Shown here: piece after piece, positions 1 through 12,211 of the stretch
Numbering within the stretch: position 1 is the first letter of the stretch
Layout of the letters: each line of letters starts with the position of its first letter
Assembly: GCA_013398295.1 (NCBI GenBank)
Contig: VZSF01006866.1
Coordinates: 1-64,000, forward strand
Source of the DNA: Chionis minor
Lineage: Eukaryota; Chordata; Aves; Charadriiformes; Chionididae
Reading direction: 5' to 3'
Length of the DNA stretch: 64,000 nucleotides
Made by a program: the position numbers and the translations under genes
The notes under the pieces: model-generated
What the model was told of the DNA's origin: nothing
The model's input: the letters and a program-made list of their open reading frames with translations, nothing else
Databases searched by the model: none

Positions 1-15
1 GATTCTATGATTCTA
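1..15 (+). mobile_element. Possible tip of a CR1 3' end at the window edge
   Basis: GATTCTATGATTCTA matches the (ATTCTATG)n octamer tail of CR1. Only the tail is inside the window, so the element body, if any, lies to the left. Confidence 0.4.
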
Positions 16-690
16 ATGTAATCCTAGTCCTGGCTTTACTAGAGTTAACTCAAGTACAGCTCAAGTTAACTCCTCAAAACTGGCAAGTTTGCCCCTTGCT
101 TGAGTCTTACTGCCAACAAAATATTTGCATTGAAATGAGAAGATGCTTTTTCTTCAAGTTTCTGGCCCATGATGGATGTCACCTCAGTGTGCGACTGCTC
201 TGACTAATTTGATAATGTGATGGAAATAATGTCTGTGCAGACAGCTAACTCTGCAACAAAGGCATAGTTTTAGCGCTTACCAAAGTATTGAATTACTGTG
301 TTTAACAGTTTCTCAGATGAATCTGAACCTAAATGACTCTCCGTATACATGCTCCAAACCCACCAGAAGGTGAGGTGTTCTACTTAGGTCACCCAACAGC
401 GAAAGAAGATTAAGCTGAGTTACTTGGGCTTTATAGAATTTAGTAGAGGTCAGAAGTACAAAACTAGGCAGTAGCTTTAGCTTGTAGATGAATAATAAAT
501 CTAGATAGCAGGCTATAGTCTCTATACATACTCTAACTCTCTCTACTGCTTAAAAAAAAAAAAAAGAAAAGAAAAACCCTAGAAAGTGGAAAGTAGTGAA
601 AAATTAAATTTCAGTTGGCTCCAGCTGACTACATTTGTTTCAGTATCATAAAAATTACACCAGCATAGACTCTTTCTCAGTAGCTGAGCA

Positions 691-710
691 GGTCTAGGTC
701 TAGGTCTAGG
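691..710. repeat. Short tandem repeat GGTCTA, 3.3 copies
   Basis: GGTCTAGGTCTAGGTCTAGG is a hexamer repeat. It resembles but does not match the telomeric TTAGGG unit. Confidence 0.9.
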
Positions 711-2642
711 ACAGATCTTTCTGAAGGCAAAAAAAAGCTAGTTTATTCCTCTTTATAACTTGCCTTTGAAGTTTGACTTTTGGCTTCTAAAAATAGTATT
801 CTACTTTACAGCGCTGCCTATCTAACACTTCATACAGATCTTGCCATAATACTGATGATTTTATCAACATTGCCTGAGAAACAGATATAAAAATAAGCAA
901 ACAGGCTTCCTTATCACCCTAGGTCATTCATTTTCTGATTATCCCATTTTTCTAAGGCATCTGTTCCCGGCCAATAGCAGAACACTGCATCTCTGCTCTT
1001 TCCTGCTGCTCTCTGACCAGCAGACGGCCACAGCAGAGGTGTCTGAAGGAAGGACGGATGCTCTACAAATGCTGTCAGAAGTTCCTAACTTCCACTCTAG
1101 TGTTACAGGATGGGAGCATCTTCCCTGCAGTTACTTCCTGGGGACTTTTTGATGAACTCTACTTCAGTAAAAGACTGCTCCACATCACTCTTTATGTAAG
1201 AAGCACTTTGGTATCCTGCACAGGGGTGTGCAGTCAGGCACAAAGAGCACATTCTTCCCTATCATGAAATATGTATGCTAACCCCTTGGGTGCCAGCTAA
1301 AACGTGTGATGTACATCTCACACAAGCGCGTCAGTCTAACTCTACCAATGCATCATTTTTATCTCTTCCTGCACCTTTTAAAGGCATAGTACAGGAAAGC
1401 TTTAAATAGAATTTTACTGCCTTAACTATATGCTGAAAATGTAGCTTTCAGTATGGAATTTTTTATTGCTTGTTTACAATGAATGTGTGCATTAAGGAAC
1501 AGGTAGTGTTCCCACCTTTACCCAACAAATAAGTTGCGCAACTCAAATGGAATTCTGACTGATGTAGGATGCTAAGGGCATCAATATATATTGTTAATAT
1601 ATTACTACAGCTCCTTTATCCCTCCCTCAGAAAACTGCTTTTGTTCTTCACACTCAAGATCTTATAAACTACCTCTTTTCCTATTTGTTCTTCAGAGATG
1701 AACTAAAGGAAATGAAAGATCCAGCCAGGCTTCTCAACATATGTTTCATGTTCACAAAAATGCTTTAAAAAAATATGGGTTTGAAATTCAGATTTCCTGA
1801 GAATGAAACAAATCCTTTCATATAGCGTTTATGTGGTGATACATTTATCCATTTAGGTTACCTGTGAAGAAAACCTTACAAAAAAAAATTATGCCACAAA
1901 GTTTTCCAAGTGTTTATGTATATTTCCATCTACACTATGAAAACCTTCCCAGAACACAAAAACACCTCTTCTTAATATCCTTGATATTCATTCCATTCAT
2001 TGTATTTCCATGTGTAATTTATGCTCCTGTAACTTTTTCCATGCAGTTGGAAAAAACTGTTTCCTTTCTAAACTGTTCTACATTGCAGAAGCATCACAAA
2101 AAACAACTCGCGATGGAAAATTTTTCAACATCGACTCAAGTGGAAAACCTTGCTTCCAAAGAGTGAATGTACGAGCTCAGATAGGTAAGTCTATCAGAAC
2201 ACAGTAACAGATACATATGCATATGCAACTGCCTGAATCGTAGGTGAAGCTGACCAAAGACTCACCAGATAAGATTATACTGAACAGGGTTCTGAGATTG
2301 TTTGCAAGCCCTGTATGGCAAAGATGTTCTCAGAAATAACAATTGGAGAGCAGTTACAGGTTATAAAAGAACGGATAAAAGGAATGAGAGAAGTTACTCA
2401 GTGTACCGTACCTCAGAAAAGAAGGAATGAAACTCCTAGAAAAGTTTGATTAACTAAGAAATCTCCTGAGCCTTGGGAAACTGCAGATAGGCCTGTACAA
2501 CAAAGCAAGGCAATGCCTCTGTTTCAAGAGAAAGAGACTGGCTGATGAACATACGGTCTGCGTAGGAGTCTGTTACATTTATACACTCTTATACATGCTT
2601 CACGGTTTATATACTTTTTTATTTTTAGATCACTAATTATAA

Positions 2643-3132
2643 ATGAGAGCAACTCATTACCGGCTTAGCTGTGACCTCCCACCTGAGAAGCCGGTAAGGC
2701 GGAGTGGCCGGGGGTCAGCGGGGTTTCAGCACTCCATAGCCAAACGAGGTCTGACGAGGCCTCTAGCCCAAGGAGGCTCAAGCAGGATTTGTGACAGACA
2801 TCAAAACCCTGGCAGCAGCCCGCTCCCTTCGCAGCCTTTTTCAAGAGGGCAAGCATCTTGTCGTTGTGCATCAAGGAGAAGAGACTGACTTCACGCTCCT
2901 GCCTCTTCTTTCCCTCTGCTCTGCCAAAACAATACCATTTGAATATGCCATTTTGCTGACTTCACGGTTTTCGACACGGGGGGAGTGCACTGGAGCGCCT
3001 AACATAACTCTCCCTGCCTTCGGGGCTCAGGCTGAAGGCTGGGTGTTAGACCAGACTAGAACCTCTTCATTCCTCCTGCGGCTGCGGCTGAAGGCTTGGC
3101 AGGAGCGTTGCCGTAGTGAGGGAAAGACTTAA
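2643..3132. other. GC-rich intronic island of unknown nature
   Basis: About 490 bp noticeably richer in G+C and CpG than the flanking intron, with open frames in several phases. The longest runs from 2767 to 3132 in frame with 2791 on the plus strand (122 codons, no internal Met start needed), and I recognise no domain in it. It carries a 10-bp inverted repeat at 2657-2666 and 2688-2697. It also has repeated CTGACTTCACG (2884 and 2957) and GGCTGAAGGCT motifs. No splice-flanked exon of GABRP fits here. It could be an insertion of an unclassified repeat, a regulatory island or a pseudogene fragment. Confidence 0.4.
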
Positions 3133-3419
3133 GGAAAGTTACCGTCCAGAAGAAAGGCTATCAACAACCAATTAGCCTCAAGTATTAAATGACTTTTTTT
3201 GCTTCTTTCTCCAATTAAAAGTGTTAATTGGGGTTAATTAGCTGCCGCCCGCTGTGAAAATAGAAGCATTTATCGAGTGGAAACACATGGGGTCTGTCCT
3301 GTGCCCAGTACTGCTCAGTAACAAACACGATGAAACACCAAGTGTCTTTTAAGAGAGGAGCGTTAGCACATTGGAAAACAGGATTAGAGTTCCAAATTCT
3401 CAACAACTATCAAAACCAG

Positions 3420-4147
3420 CCTGAGTAAAACAAGACACAGTTCAACAAAAGCAAGTACGAAGTCCTACACTCGGATGGGAATTGCTAGCAGCCCAAACAG
3501 AGCGCAGGGAATACATGGCTACAGTACAACAAAGGAGGAGGAGTACTAGAAGGAATTGCAAGCTGAACAAGGTCAAAAATGCACAACAGTTTTCTGCAAG
3601 AAAAGCAAATATCATCCCAGAATGGATTAAGAGGAATAGCGTTCATGAAACGTATTAAGTTAAACCCCTCCCTCTATGGAGGAGGTTTGATGGGCACAGG
3701 GTACTCAGTTTTGGGTGCTGCACATCAGAAAAAAATATGAGAAATTCTATGGGAGAACAATGGCAAAGACAGGAGATGTAGAAAACTGTTTATATGAATT
3801 AAAAAGAGGGAAAGTGTTGGTCTGAGAAAAGATATATCTGTCATGAAATAGTGAAAGGGCTGCCGAAAAACAGCAGGAAATTTATCTACCATATCCACAT
3901 AATGGGTTTGAAATGCAGCAAGGAAGATCAAGATTAGCCACGAGGAAAACACGCTTGTAATAATAACCAGGAAAAAAAAAAAAAATCATCTAGCGAGGTT
4001 GTGAAGTAGATACTTTGGAGGTTTGTCTAACTTGCTCCTAGAAACATCTGTCAGGAAGTAAGCTGCAGATATAGACGACCTTGCCTTGCAACATGAGAAT
4101 AGATTAAATGAATTCTTAAAGCATATTCCAGCCTTATTTCTATGATT
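3420..4147 (+). mobile_element. Old, degraded CR1 LINE 3' fragment
   Basis: The segment follows the order of a CR1 3' end on the plus strand. It has a tract resembling 'tacaaggtcctacacttggatggg' in degraded form (about 3457-3480), then ATCATCCCAGAATGGATTA and TTGGGTGCTGCACATCAG. It continues with GGTTGTGAAGTAGATACTT and TTTGGAGGTTTGTCTAAC, GACCTTGCCTTGCAACATG, and ends CATATTCCAGCCTTATTTCT followed by ATGATT. Every element of the reverse-transcriptase C-terminus and 3' UTR is present but heavily mutated, with no long open frame, so it is an ancient insertion predating much of avian history. It is sense relative to the plus strand, antisense to GABRP. Confidence 0.8.
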
Positions 4148-6646
4148 ATTTACACAAAAAGCTAGACTGTAACAGTCTTTTGTTGCTTTTATATTTTTCC
4201 AATAAGAAATGCAAGCTTTTTATATCACTATTTATTACTCTGAGAATGCAGGTGGTGTTGGCTAGAGAGCTAAAATAAAACCCCAACAGCATATACATTG
4301 TTTTGGGGTCCAAAAGCATATCAGGGTATGCAGAATAAGGACTATATTTAAAAGACATGTAGGAAGTGATTCTAGCAATTTATTTACCCACGTCCAAAAT
4401 GAAATTGGTCTGTACAAAACTAAAATCAACACCAAACCCTAGCCAGCAGTCTAACTAACACTATTCAAAGTGACTTACTATTATGTGATTACAACAATGT
4501 GATTACTATTATGCGATACATGCTGTTCTATAAACAAGATTAATCCACAACATCCTTTTCTTAAATTTACTGAAGTTACTTAGGTGGGAATTTTGCTGAC
4601 CACGTTTTAAATTTGGCTGTGTCATGGCTGTATGTGAACTTGGGTTTTGCATTGTTGTACAATATTTCACTCGCACAGCAGCTGTACTGTCTGTTCAAGT
4701 TCACAGAGTATCAAACCCTGATTGCTTTTTTTGCTGTCTTAAGAAATACTACACACAGCTCTTCTCTCCTATCTTTAGCTTTAGCCTTGTGAATTGTAAC
4801 TGTTATAAATAGCTGTTATTTACAATGTAACTGCTGTTTATAAAATACTCTCAGATATCAATGGTATTAAGGAAATTCAAAGCATCACTTTTCATTTCTA
4901 AATTGATTATGTAGTTCCATAATCTGGTTGCTTTTTACTTCTAATATGGGCTACAGTAGGCACTATGTTCCTAAAAAAAGGTGTAGAAAGCAGCACCTAA
5001 CTCATAATGACTCAATAGAAAATTAAGAGGATTATGAGATTTCATTTTAGAAGTACTGCATAGCACTTGAGAATGTGGCTTTCTTAAACAGGAGAATCAA
5101 GACAAGCAGGTGTGAGAAATGTTAATCGAGTTAAGTTGCATGTGTTAAAGTGTATAATTAAAAGAAAAAGTATTTTTTGACTTTATACATATGATTACTG
5201 CCAACATAAAGGGAGGAAGATAGCATCATTTACTGAAAAGAAGAGCACTGTTCATCTGATCATGCCTGTTCAGCTATAGTTGGAAATTGGTTTTATTCTA
5301 TTTGGTAAAAAAATAATAGAACTTTTTTGGCTTTAGAGCCTGGACACTATGATAGCAGGTAGTAAGAATCAAGCAGGTTTCCTCTTCCTCTTCCCTGTAT
5401 GGCAAACAGGCCCAGTACCCTTCTGGGCAGAACAGCAGTAAAGGACTGTTCTTCTTTGATTAAACCTGATATTGCTTACCAAGAAGCTGTAAAGAGAAGG
5501 AAAGGAAGGAGATGTCACTTATGTATGTAGCAAGATACTTTGTGATCCTGCTACCTACTAGTATGTATTTCATTTCTGCTTTTAAATCCATGAAGAAAAC
5601 TTTGACTTTGAGCCTGAATTAATACCTGAAATTAGATCATAAAGTTTCTCTGTGTTGAATTATTAAAGCAGAAACACCCAACAATGGAACAGAGAAACTG
5701 TATTTCTGTGATTCAGAATTAGTAACATATCCTCTGGCAAAACTACAGCTTTGAAGTACGTGTGTGCCTTCATTTAAAGATCACCCTTTTGGTTGGCACG
5801 CTGACTTGAGCAGACGAGAAATTGAATATGCAGTGAAGAACAGCAATGAAGAACCTAAGAGTAACTCAAAGAGCATAAAGCAGGTTTGGCAAGTCTTGAA
5901 CTCTCTGAAAGCCCTTTCGAAATCTCTGGAAAACAAACAGTAGCAGGTTCTTTCAGGAGGTTGAGTCCTGCAGTCAGAGGAAGCTCCCTACAGCAGCTTC
6001 CCGAGATCAGCAGAAGAGCACGTTTGTGGAAATGCTTCTGACCCTTCCCTGGGCAGAGGAACCTCAGGTTGGGCAACCTGCGCTCTGCTGCCCACCAGGC
6101 TGGAGAGAGGCTGCTGCAGATAAAAAGCAACTCTGACAAGCACTAGCCATGAAACCCAATGTCAGTCATAAAAGTTTTGCAGTTGTAAAAACACCCAGCA
6201 CAATCACGGAAACTTCCATGGCTGAATAGAGGCTTTTGACATGCCTAATGAAGCTGGAATGGCTATTTCCAGGAAAGCTGGGAACTGTTCTGAGCCAAGT
6301 ACCCAGGTCTCTCTAATTTAAACACCCAATTTACAGGCTCTTCTTCCTTCACAAGAGCTCTCCCTGACATTACGTGGAAGAAGTAGTATATCTCTTGTTT
6401 ATCATTCTTTAGATAATCTATAGCCTCCAAGAAAATGCTCAAAAACTCTCAACCTTTACATTAGCTGGGTCTCTGCTGGTAACATCTGGAAAAATATGTA
6501 TGGTTTCAAGAATGTAATCTAGCAGAAAATGAAAACTGTCATCCTAAGAGAAAGCAATGTGCAGAGAAAGCAGTTCTTTAATGCTGCTCTGTTCCCAGAG
6601 CCATATTCCAAACTGTACCCAGAAAGTGTTCGAGGGGGAGTTTTAC

Positions 6647-6784
6647 CTGTCTCGTACACCGCTTCGGTCACCGAGGTGAAGTGGTCTTCTACTGTGTATT
6701 GTGCCAGTCGGAGTGTGTCCAAACCTCGAACTGAATCATTTCCTCTAGTCCAGTAAAACATGACATCATTGATGTTATAACCCC
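6647..6784 (-). CDS. GABRP: GABRP coding exon 6 (138 bp): distal ligand-binding domain
   Basis: The length is 138 bp, again the conserved size for this exon. It reads [35 protein letters not shown], and ends YETG split after the first base of Gly. RGNDSVRGL and LRLAQYT are signature pi-subunit strings; most other subunits differ at both. NDS is a glycosylation sequon. Acceptor TATCTCTACAG ends at 6785; donor GTAAAA starts at 6646. The next exon (about 153 bp in relatives, leading into the first membrane helix) is not recognisable in 1-6646, so the coding sequence runs off the left end of the window. The six exons together give 222 complete codons, roughly half of the usual length of about 440 residues. 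Confidence 0.96.
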
Positions 6785-9700
6785 CTGTAGAGATACACAA
6801 GCCAATAAAAGTGTTTATTTTATGCAATAATTAATTGGTGTTGAGCCCACTTATGGTTCAGCTGCTTCTTATTTGCCTGTCTGTAAGCACAATTAGACAT
6901 AAACAATGACAGTTTTTGGCAGAACGTAATGCCTGCTCGCAACAGAACTCCCAATAACATGCAAAGTCTTATAATTTAAAAGCTGACTTTTTTCGGAGGT
7001 GGTCGTTTTTCTCTCTTTTACGCTAGTATAGATGACAAACTAACAAAAGAAATTAGTACCACATGGTATTCTAAAGGCAAAAGCCATTAAGCTTTAAATA
7101 AATACTGTTCTAATGAATTACAGCACTGCCAGCAATTGGACTAAACACGAAGGGCTGCGTCTCAGGCTGCTGGTTCTGGATGCAGTGCGTTTGGTCCTCA
7201 TTCCCGGAGAAACAAAGGGGTTGGGAAGAGCAGCAGGGCTGCTGCGCGCCGGCACTGTGCTCTGAGCCAGCCTCGGGTCATCGCTCAGGATGACATCTTG
7301 GCTTCGGAGCTTGGATGCTTCCCAAGGACACCAGCTTCGATGCTGATGTTTCTACAAGCTCAACAGCGTGGCATGCTTCAGGGACCCCAGGAGATTTCCT
7401 CTTAACCTTCAAGTAGTAATTAGGAGTTGAGATGGGACACGAATCATCTATCAGAAGGCAACCATATTTTGCACACACTTGTCAATATGCGGCACAATCA
7501 CAGCTAATATACCTCTGTAGCTTTTTTCCCCATTATATTAAAAGGCAGGCAATTTTCAGACTAGTGTATATGATTAATTCAAGATTATGTTAATGTAATT
7601 TACATGTTAACAGGGAGCATTTGAACATCTTTTCCTTTAGCATACTTAGATCAATCATTTGTGTATTTGACAGTCTTATATTGTGCAAGTTAATAGCTAA
7701 GCTTAGGGGACAGAAACACGAGCAGATGATTATTTTTAGACTCCAGTCAATTGTAAGTAAATTACAGTACGAGACAACAATGCAATACATTGCACAAGGG
7801 TATATGCTGCAAAAAGAACAAAGCTCTAGAATCAAAGAAAAAGACATGCATTAAAATAAAAAAGAGCACTTAAATACATTAAAGTTAATGGCTTTGGTTC
7901 TTGCAATGACAAAAGAACTGATTTCCTACAGCCATTTAATGTATGAAAAACAGGAGTTCAGAAATTTCATTTCAAGAAAACACTGTGCTGGTTACCAATT
8001 AAAACAGCAATTTCACTTGGAAATTCTTTCCCTGACCATTCTTTAAATGTAAATCGTGTTTCCACTATCACTGGCAGTTTTCTGAAAAGGTATCATGACC
8101 ACGAATCTCTGCTCACATTATCCCATTTACGGCAATTAAAGCCAAAACACTGCTGTGTCAAAAGACCAAGCTAAAAGCATATGTGTCAAAGCTAAGTTCT
8201 CAATTCCCTAAAACCACATGCTGGGAAATTTCCCAGATTTGGGAGATGAAAAATAAAAGTAACATTTCCTATAAACAAATGATCGCATTGTCTTTAGTCA
8301 AAACAAGGAGGTTCGTAGAAGCATATTTTATGCATGACTCCAGGTATGGATTAATTTTACTTTCCTTCAGAATAAATGAACTGCAGATATTTAAATAAAG
8401 TCAAAAGAACTATGGAGTACCACAGTAAATTCTTATTTATTTTCTTACAAGATATTGAGTGTTTCAAGTTTCATGAGATGGGAAAAATTCCCAATACCTG
8501 GATGGGTGACAACAAGCATATCTCCAAAGGGAGGTTGCTTTCCTTGAATAGAACTATTTTTGCTCCAAAGTATTTTCATTACCTGAATAATTGGTAGGTT
8601 TTGGTGATCCTTTCTATGAGAATTCTTTGAAAGTACTAATTCCAAAACTCTTATTTGTGAAGAATTTTCATGAGTTAAATAGCACAGTGCTCCCTCTGTG
8701 CAGTTATTATTTATGTAGAGAATATTTTACTCATTATAAAATGCTTTAAGTTTATAAACAAAATCCTTAAGCCACACTAGCTTCTACAAGTAATCTCTGT
8801 TCTCTTTACATGACATTGAGTTTTCATTCTAATTCTTCAAGTCCAGATTGTCTCATTCCTGTACTTCATTGATACAGTACAAGCAGCTAATGTCAACAGG
8901 GTTAACTACAGGAACAGTAAATTTGGGATTAAAGATTTGCAATGCCTAATAGAAATGAGTTTCTTTACCTTTCTGTTGCTAAATTTAATTTTGCCTGATT
9001 GTCAAGCACAAGTTAAGTGCCTTCACGTGGCTCTTCACTGAATAAATGCTAAAGGACAAGTTCAAGAAGGAAATAAAATTTCAGAGATGGGCCCAAAACA
9101 TGAATATGTATTTGGACTGGAGGTTTAGGGGGACAGAAAAGAGGAAAAAAGCCCCCAGCCCAGTGTGAATGGACAGTGGCTCCCTACAACATGGCAGAGA
9201 GCACGAACCCCTCTGGCAGCACCAACTGAGACAGGAGCCCTCCAAGTCCTCAAATGTCACATCTGCCACATCAACATAGACCCAGAGTGGCATCTCTCTG
9301 TCTCCTAACACACGCCGGTACCACCTTCTAAAGTGTTGAAGTAACAGGGGGGGAAAAAAACAACAGACATTTTGGCGCAAATGTATTTTGCTGTGTAGAA
9401 AGTGTAAGGCAATTAATGTTATTAACTACTAATAGCAGAATAGCACGTAGTAAAGACCACTAGGGATGCTTTATTGTGTAAAACCATGTCTTGATAATAT
9501 CATGTCATGTTTGTCTTTACACTAGTAACCACTTAATAAAGGGCTTAATACTTTGTTTCAGCTCAAATATTTGCTATAGGTATTTACATTTCATTTATAA
9601 ATGTCAGTATTTGCGTGGATGTGTACATATGCTTGCATTCACAATCCTTCATTCCAGCTAGTGGTATTTGCAAGCAGTATTCTGGGATGATGTCAGTGTT

Positions 9701-11247
9701 CATCTATAAATTCACATGGATTATATAGTGAGGGGGCAGAGACCATTTCCAGCATACCCAAAAGAAAGTATTTTGGGAAAGTGCGCCAAAGAAGAAGGGC
9801 CACAGCTAAAAGCACGCTCCTTCCTTTTGCATTGATTATTTCTGACTGTTTTCCTTAAAACCAAACACCAATGTCATCGGAGTATGTGTGAGGGCATTAC
9901 TATGTTTTCCCCTTGGACAGGAGACATTTGTGTGCTGTTGAAAAAGCAGATGGAATCATTCTGAAAAATGCTTATTTTTAATTATACAGGGAATTCTCTC
10001 TCTCTCTCTTTTTTTTTTTTTTTAATCCTGTCAAATAGATTTAAGTTCCCGTGGGAAATATATTTCATTCTGGAACCAGAGAAATTACTAAATGACTCAT
10101 TAGGCAATGCTGCTGATGTAAATCCATATGCGCTGACTTACCAATACGCTCTTCCAAAGGAAAATAAATTAGAGATAAATCCAGATGCTAATTCAAATCA
10201 CTACTTGTTAAACCAATCCTATAAAACTGATGATTTTAGAAGGATTCCTCTGTGAGGAAGGTTTGGGGGTTGATTCCCTTTATGGTTCTGTCTAAAATGA
10301 AACTTTGCAGCAATCTCCTAATAGGTCATTACCAACAGGAGACAACGAACACACACGTCTGAAATGGTGAAGAATAAAACTTGACAAGTACTGGAAAGCC
10401 TGTATTAACATATATTTGAACATATATTTTCATCTTACAAAGTTTAGTATACTTTTACATTTTACATTAGCCATGCAAAAATATTTTGATAGAGTCTTAT
10501 CATACGAATGATAGCAAAAGGTTAACTATAAACATTCAGGTATTTGCAAAGCAATCATTTCTACAAAGTACTAGAAAATATATTTTAATGAAAATTATGA
10601 AGACATCAATTGATAAAGTTAGCACCTATGAAGGTACATTTAGTCTTGCTCCATCAATTGATGACATTTTTTCCCAGGGCACTGTCATAGAAGCAACTAA
10701 ATAAGTCATAGAAGGAGCCGTATATATCCATCTCAGAACAGAACTGTCTAAACAATTACCTTGTTTTCAGTATGAAGACAGTAAATTAATTAAATATTAA
10801 CTCTATGCCTTACAAATAAGCCTTATTCTAATTTCTTTCTTTCCTAAAGGAATTGTGCCTCAGGAGGAAAAGAAAATACATACTATCTGAAAGAGGAAAA
10901 AAAAAATATTTTCTCAGCTGTGCTGGAAAATGTCTGCTCACAGAACTCCCCCTGAAGACCAAGAGAGTAACTGCAGGATGTGCTGCAAAACCAGGCCTAT
11001 GATAATCTCCTGAGATTTTATTTAATCATTAATAGCACAGCAGCATTTCAGTACTGACAGGCTATTTTCAGTGAAGCTTCATGCATTTATCTTTGTATAC
11101 AAACAATACTGCAATTCAGCAGAGACTGGTCACATACCATCCCTTGGCTGCTTTGCAAATTCCAGCCCAGTAATATCTAGTAGCCCTTGGAAAAGATCAC
11201 AAATATTTTTCTAATTGTATAAAAATAATAAGGATTAAGTATCTTAC
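6785..11247 (-). other. GABRP: GABRP intron (4,463 bp) between the 83-bp and 138-bp exons
   Basis: GT-AG intron with donor GTAAGA and acceptor CTACAG. The sequence is AT-rich with no recognised repeat, apart from a short (TC)n-T15 tract at 9996-10023. A GC-richer patch lies around 7140-7300 and another around 9130-9320; neither matches a family I know. Confidence 0.85.
9996..10023. repeat. (TC)n tract followed by T15
   Basis: Simple pyrimidine tract in the 4.5 kb GABRP intron, seen directly. Confidence 0.95.
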
Positions 11248-11330
11248 AGCTTTCCAGTTGCAAAGTACATGTCTGCTTATCCATCGGGTATTTGGTCAGA
11301 TCCATGCTGCATGCAACAGTTGTGGTGATC
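11248..11330 (-). CDS. GABRP: GABRP coding exon 5 (83 bp): Cys-loop
   Basis: The length is 83 bp, the conserved size of the Cys-loop exon. It completes the Arg codon and then reads [27 protein letters not shown], and the first base of Trp. Two cysteines separated by 13 residues, with the YPMD core between them, form the disulphide-bonded loop that defines this receptor family and couples ligand binding to the channel gate. Acceptor TTTCTTTCAAG ends at 11331; donor GTAAGA begins at 11247. Trp is completed by the GG that opens the next exon. No frameshift or lost cysteine is seen. Confidence 0.96.
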
Positions 11331-11993
11331 CTTGAAAGAAAAAAAAAATAGAGTATTGCTCATTATTAATGGGATAAAATTGTTCATCAGTAAAAATAAA
11401 AATAAGCCATATAGATTTCTTGAGCTCACATTTGCAGGCAAACATCTATCGCAAGGAAAAAAGATCTACTATTTGCTTGTTATTGAATGTAGAAAAGTAA
11501 TAGCATCCCAAACAGGAAACCACTCCTGAATAGCTGAGTTTAGTGGCAGTCTAAAAAGGCCACCCCTTGCTCCCTTCTCACAGCCTGCATTTTCCTTTGT
11601 TGATATTTTGCAATAGATTTTAAAATTCTGTTATATTTATCAAGATTTGTTATAAAGGATAATCTGCAATAAACAATGCAAATCAATCATCACAGCTTGC
11701 TTTCCTTGGTGATGACTTCGTTGCAAAACAACTGGAATGGCAAAATGCAATTCCTGTATTTCATCTACATGAAGGCAAAAGAGTCTATTTAGGGAAGAAA
11801 GAGAGATGTATTATTAAAGTTAAGAATTTAATCACATAGGTCAATAATATTATATATTCATAAAACCACAAGACCATGCATATTCTACTGTTACAAACAG
11901 ATCAGCTTCCTAAGCATAAAATTATGCTAACCTGGAAAGTTTAAAATATAAGAAGAAGCAAAATACAAAGGCTGGGATGCAGTACATACATAC
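11331..11993 (-). other. GABRP: GABRP intron (663 bp)
   Basis: Short AT-rich intron between the 218-bp and 83-bp exons, with donor GTATGT and acceptor TTTCAAG. I see nothing else in it. Confidence 0.9.
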
Positions 11994-12211
11994 CGTAGAG
12001 CATACAAGACTGTTCCATTAGGGTATATTCTTATAAGACGATTCTCCACAGTGATATCATGAAGAAAAGACTTTTTTGAATCAACTATGAAGGTATCTGG
12101 TACCCAAAGCATTTCCACAAGTCGACCATCTAAGCTTAAACTCTTATTACCATCAAAACAAAGTCTCTCATCAGTCCATCGCTGCCTTAGAAATATGGTG
12201 GCCGTGTAGTC
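11994..12211 (-). CDS. GABRP: GABRP coding exon 4 (218 bp): ligand-binding domain with WVPDT motif
   Basis: This exon gives the strongest evidence for GABRP. It begins [12 protein letters not shown] and continues through [19 protein letters not shown] to NGTVLYAL plus two bases of Arg. WxPDT is the invariant loop-A motif of the Cys-loop superfamily. The combination DYTATI(Y/F)LRQRW with SKKSFLH and GTVLYALR is characteristic of the pi subunit rather than alpha, beta, gamma, delta or rho. Acceptor CTTTCAG ends at 12212; donor GTATGT starts at 11993. The other subunits usually have 221 bp here; at 218 bp this exon is one codon shorter, the same length I infer for mammalian pi. Two N-glycosylation sequons are visible, NKS and NGT. 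Confidence 0.97.

Larger units (their letters stand above)
1..6646 (-). other. GABRP: GABRP intron downstream of the 138-bp exon (runs off the left edge)
   Basis: No exon resembling the pre-M1/M1 segment (LVLQFELRRN... type) was found on the minus strand, so this is taken as intron sequence. It is mostly AT-rich single-copy DNA. It contains a possible CR1 3' tip at the left edge, a short GGTCTA tandem repeat, a GC-rich island at 2.65-3.13 kb and an old CR1 at 3.42-4.15 kb, all listed separately. The open frames here carry no recognisable domain. Confidence 0.75.

Noticed and set aside
691..710. Interstitial telomere repeat
   Set aside because: The unit is GGTCTA, not TTAGGG, and there are only about three copies.
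2791..3132. Plus-strand open frame in the GC-rich island as a protein gene
   Set aside because: It begins at GTG, has no flanking promoter or splice context that I can defend, and resembles no family I know. It is kept only as part of an unexplained island.
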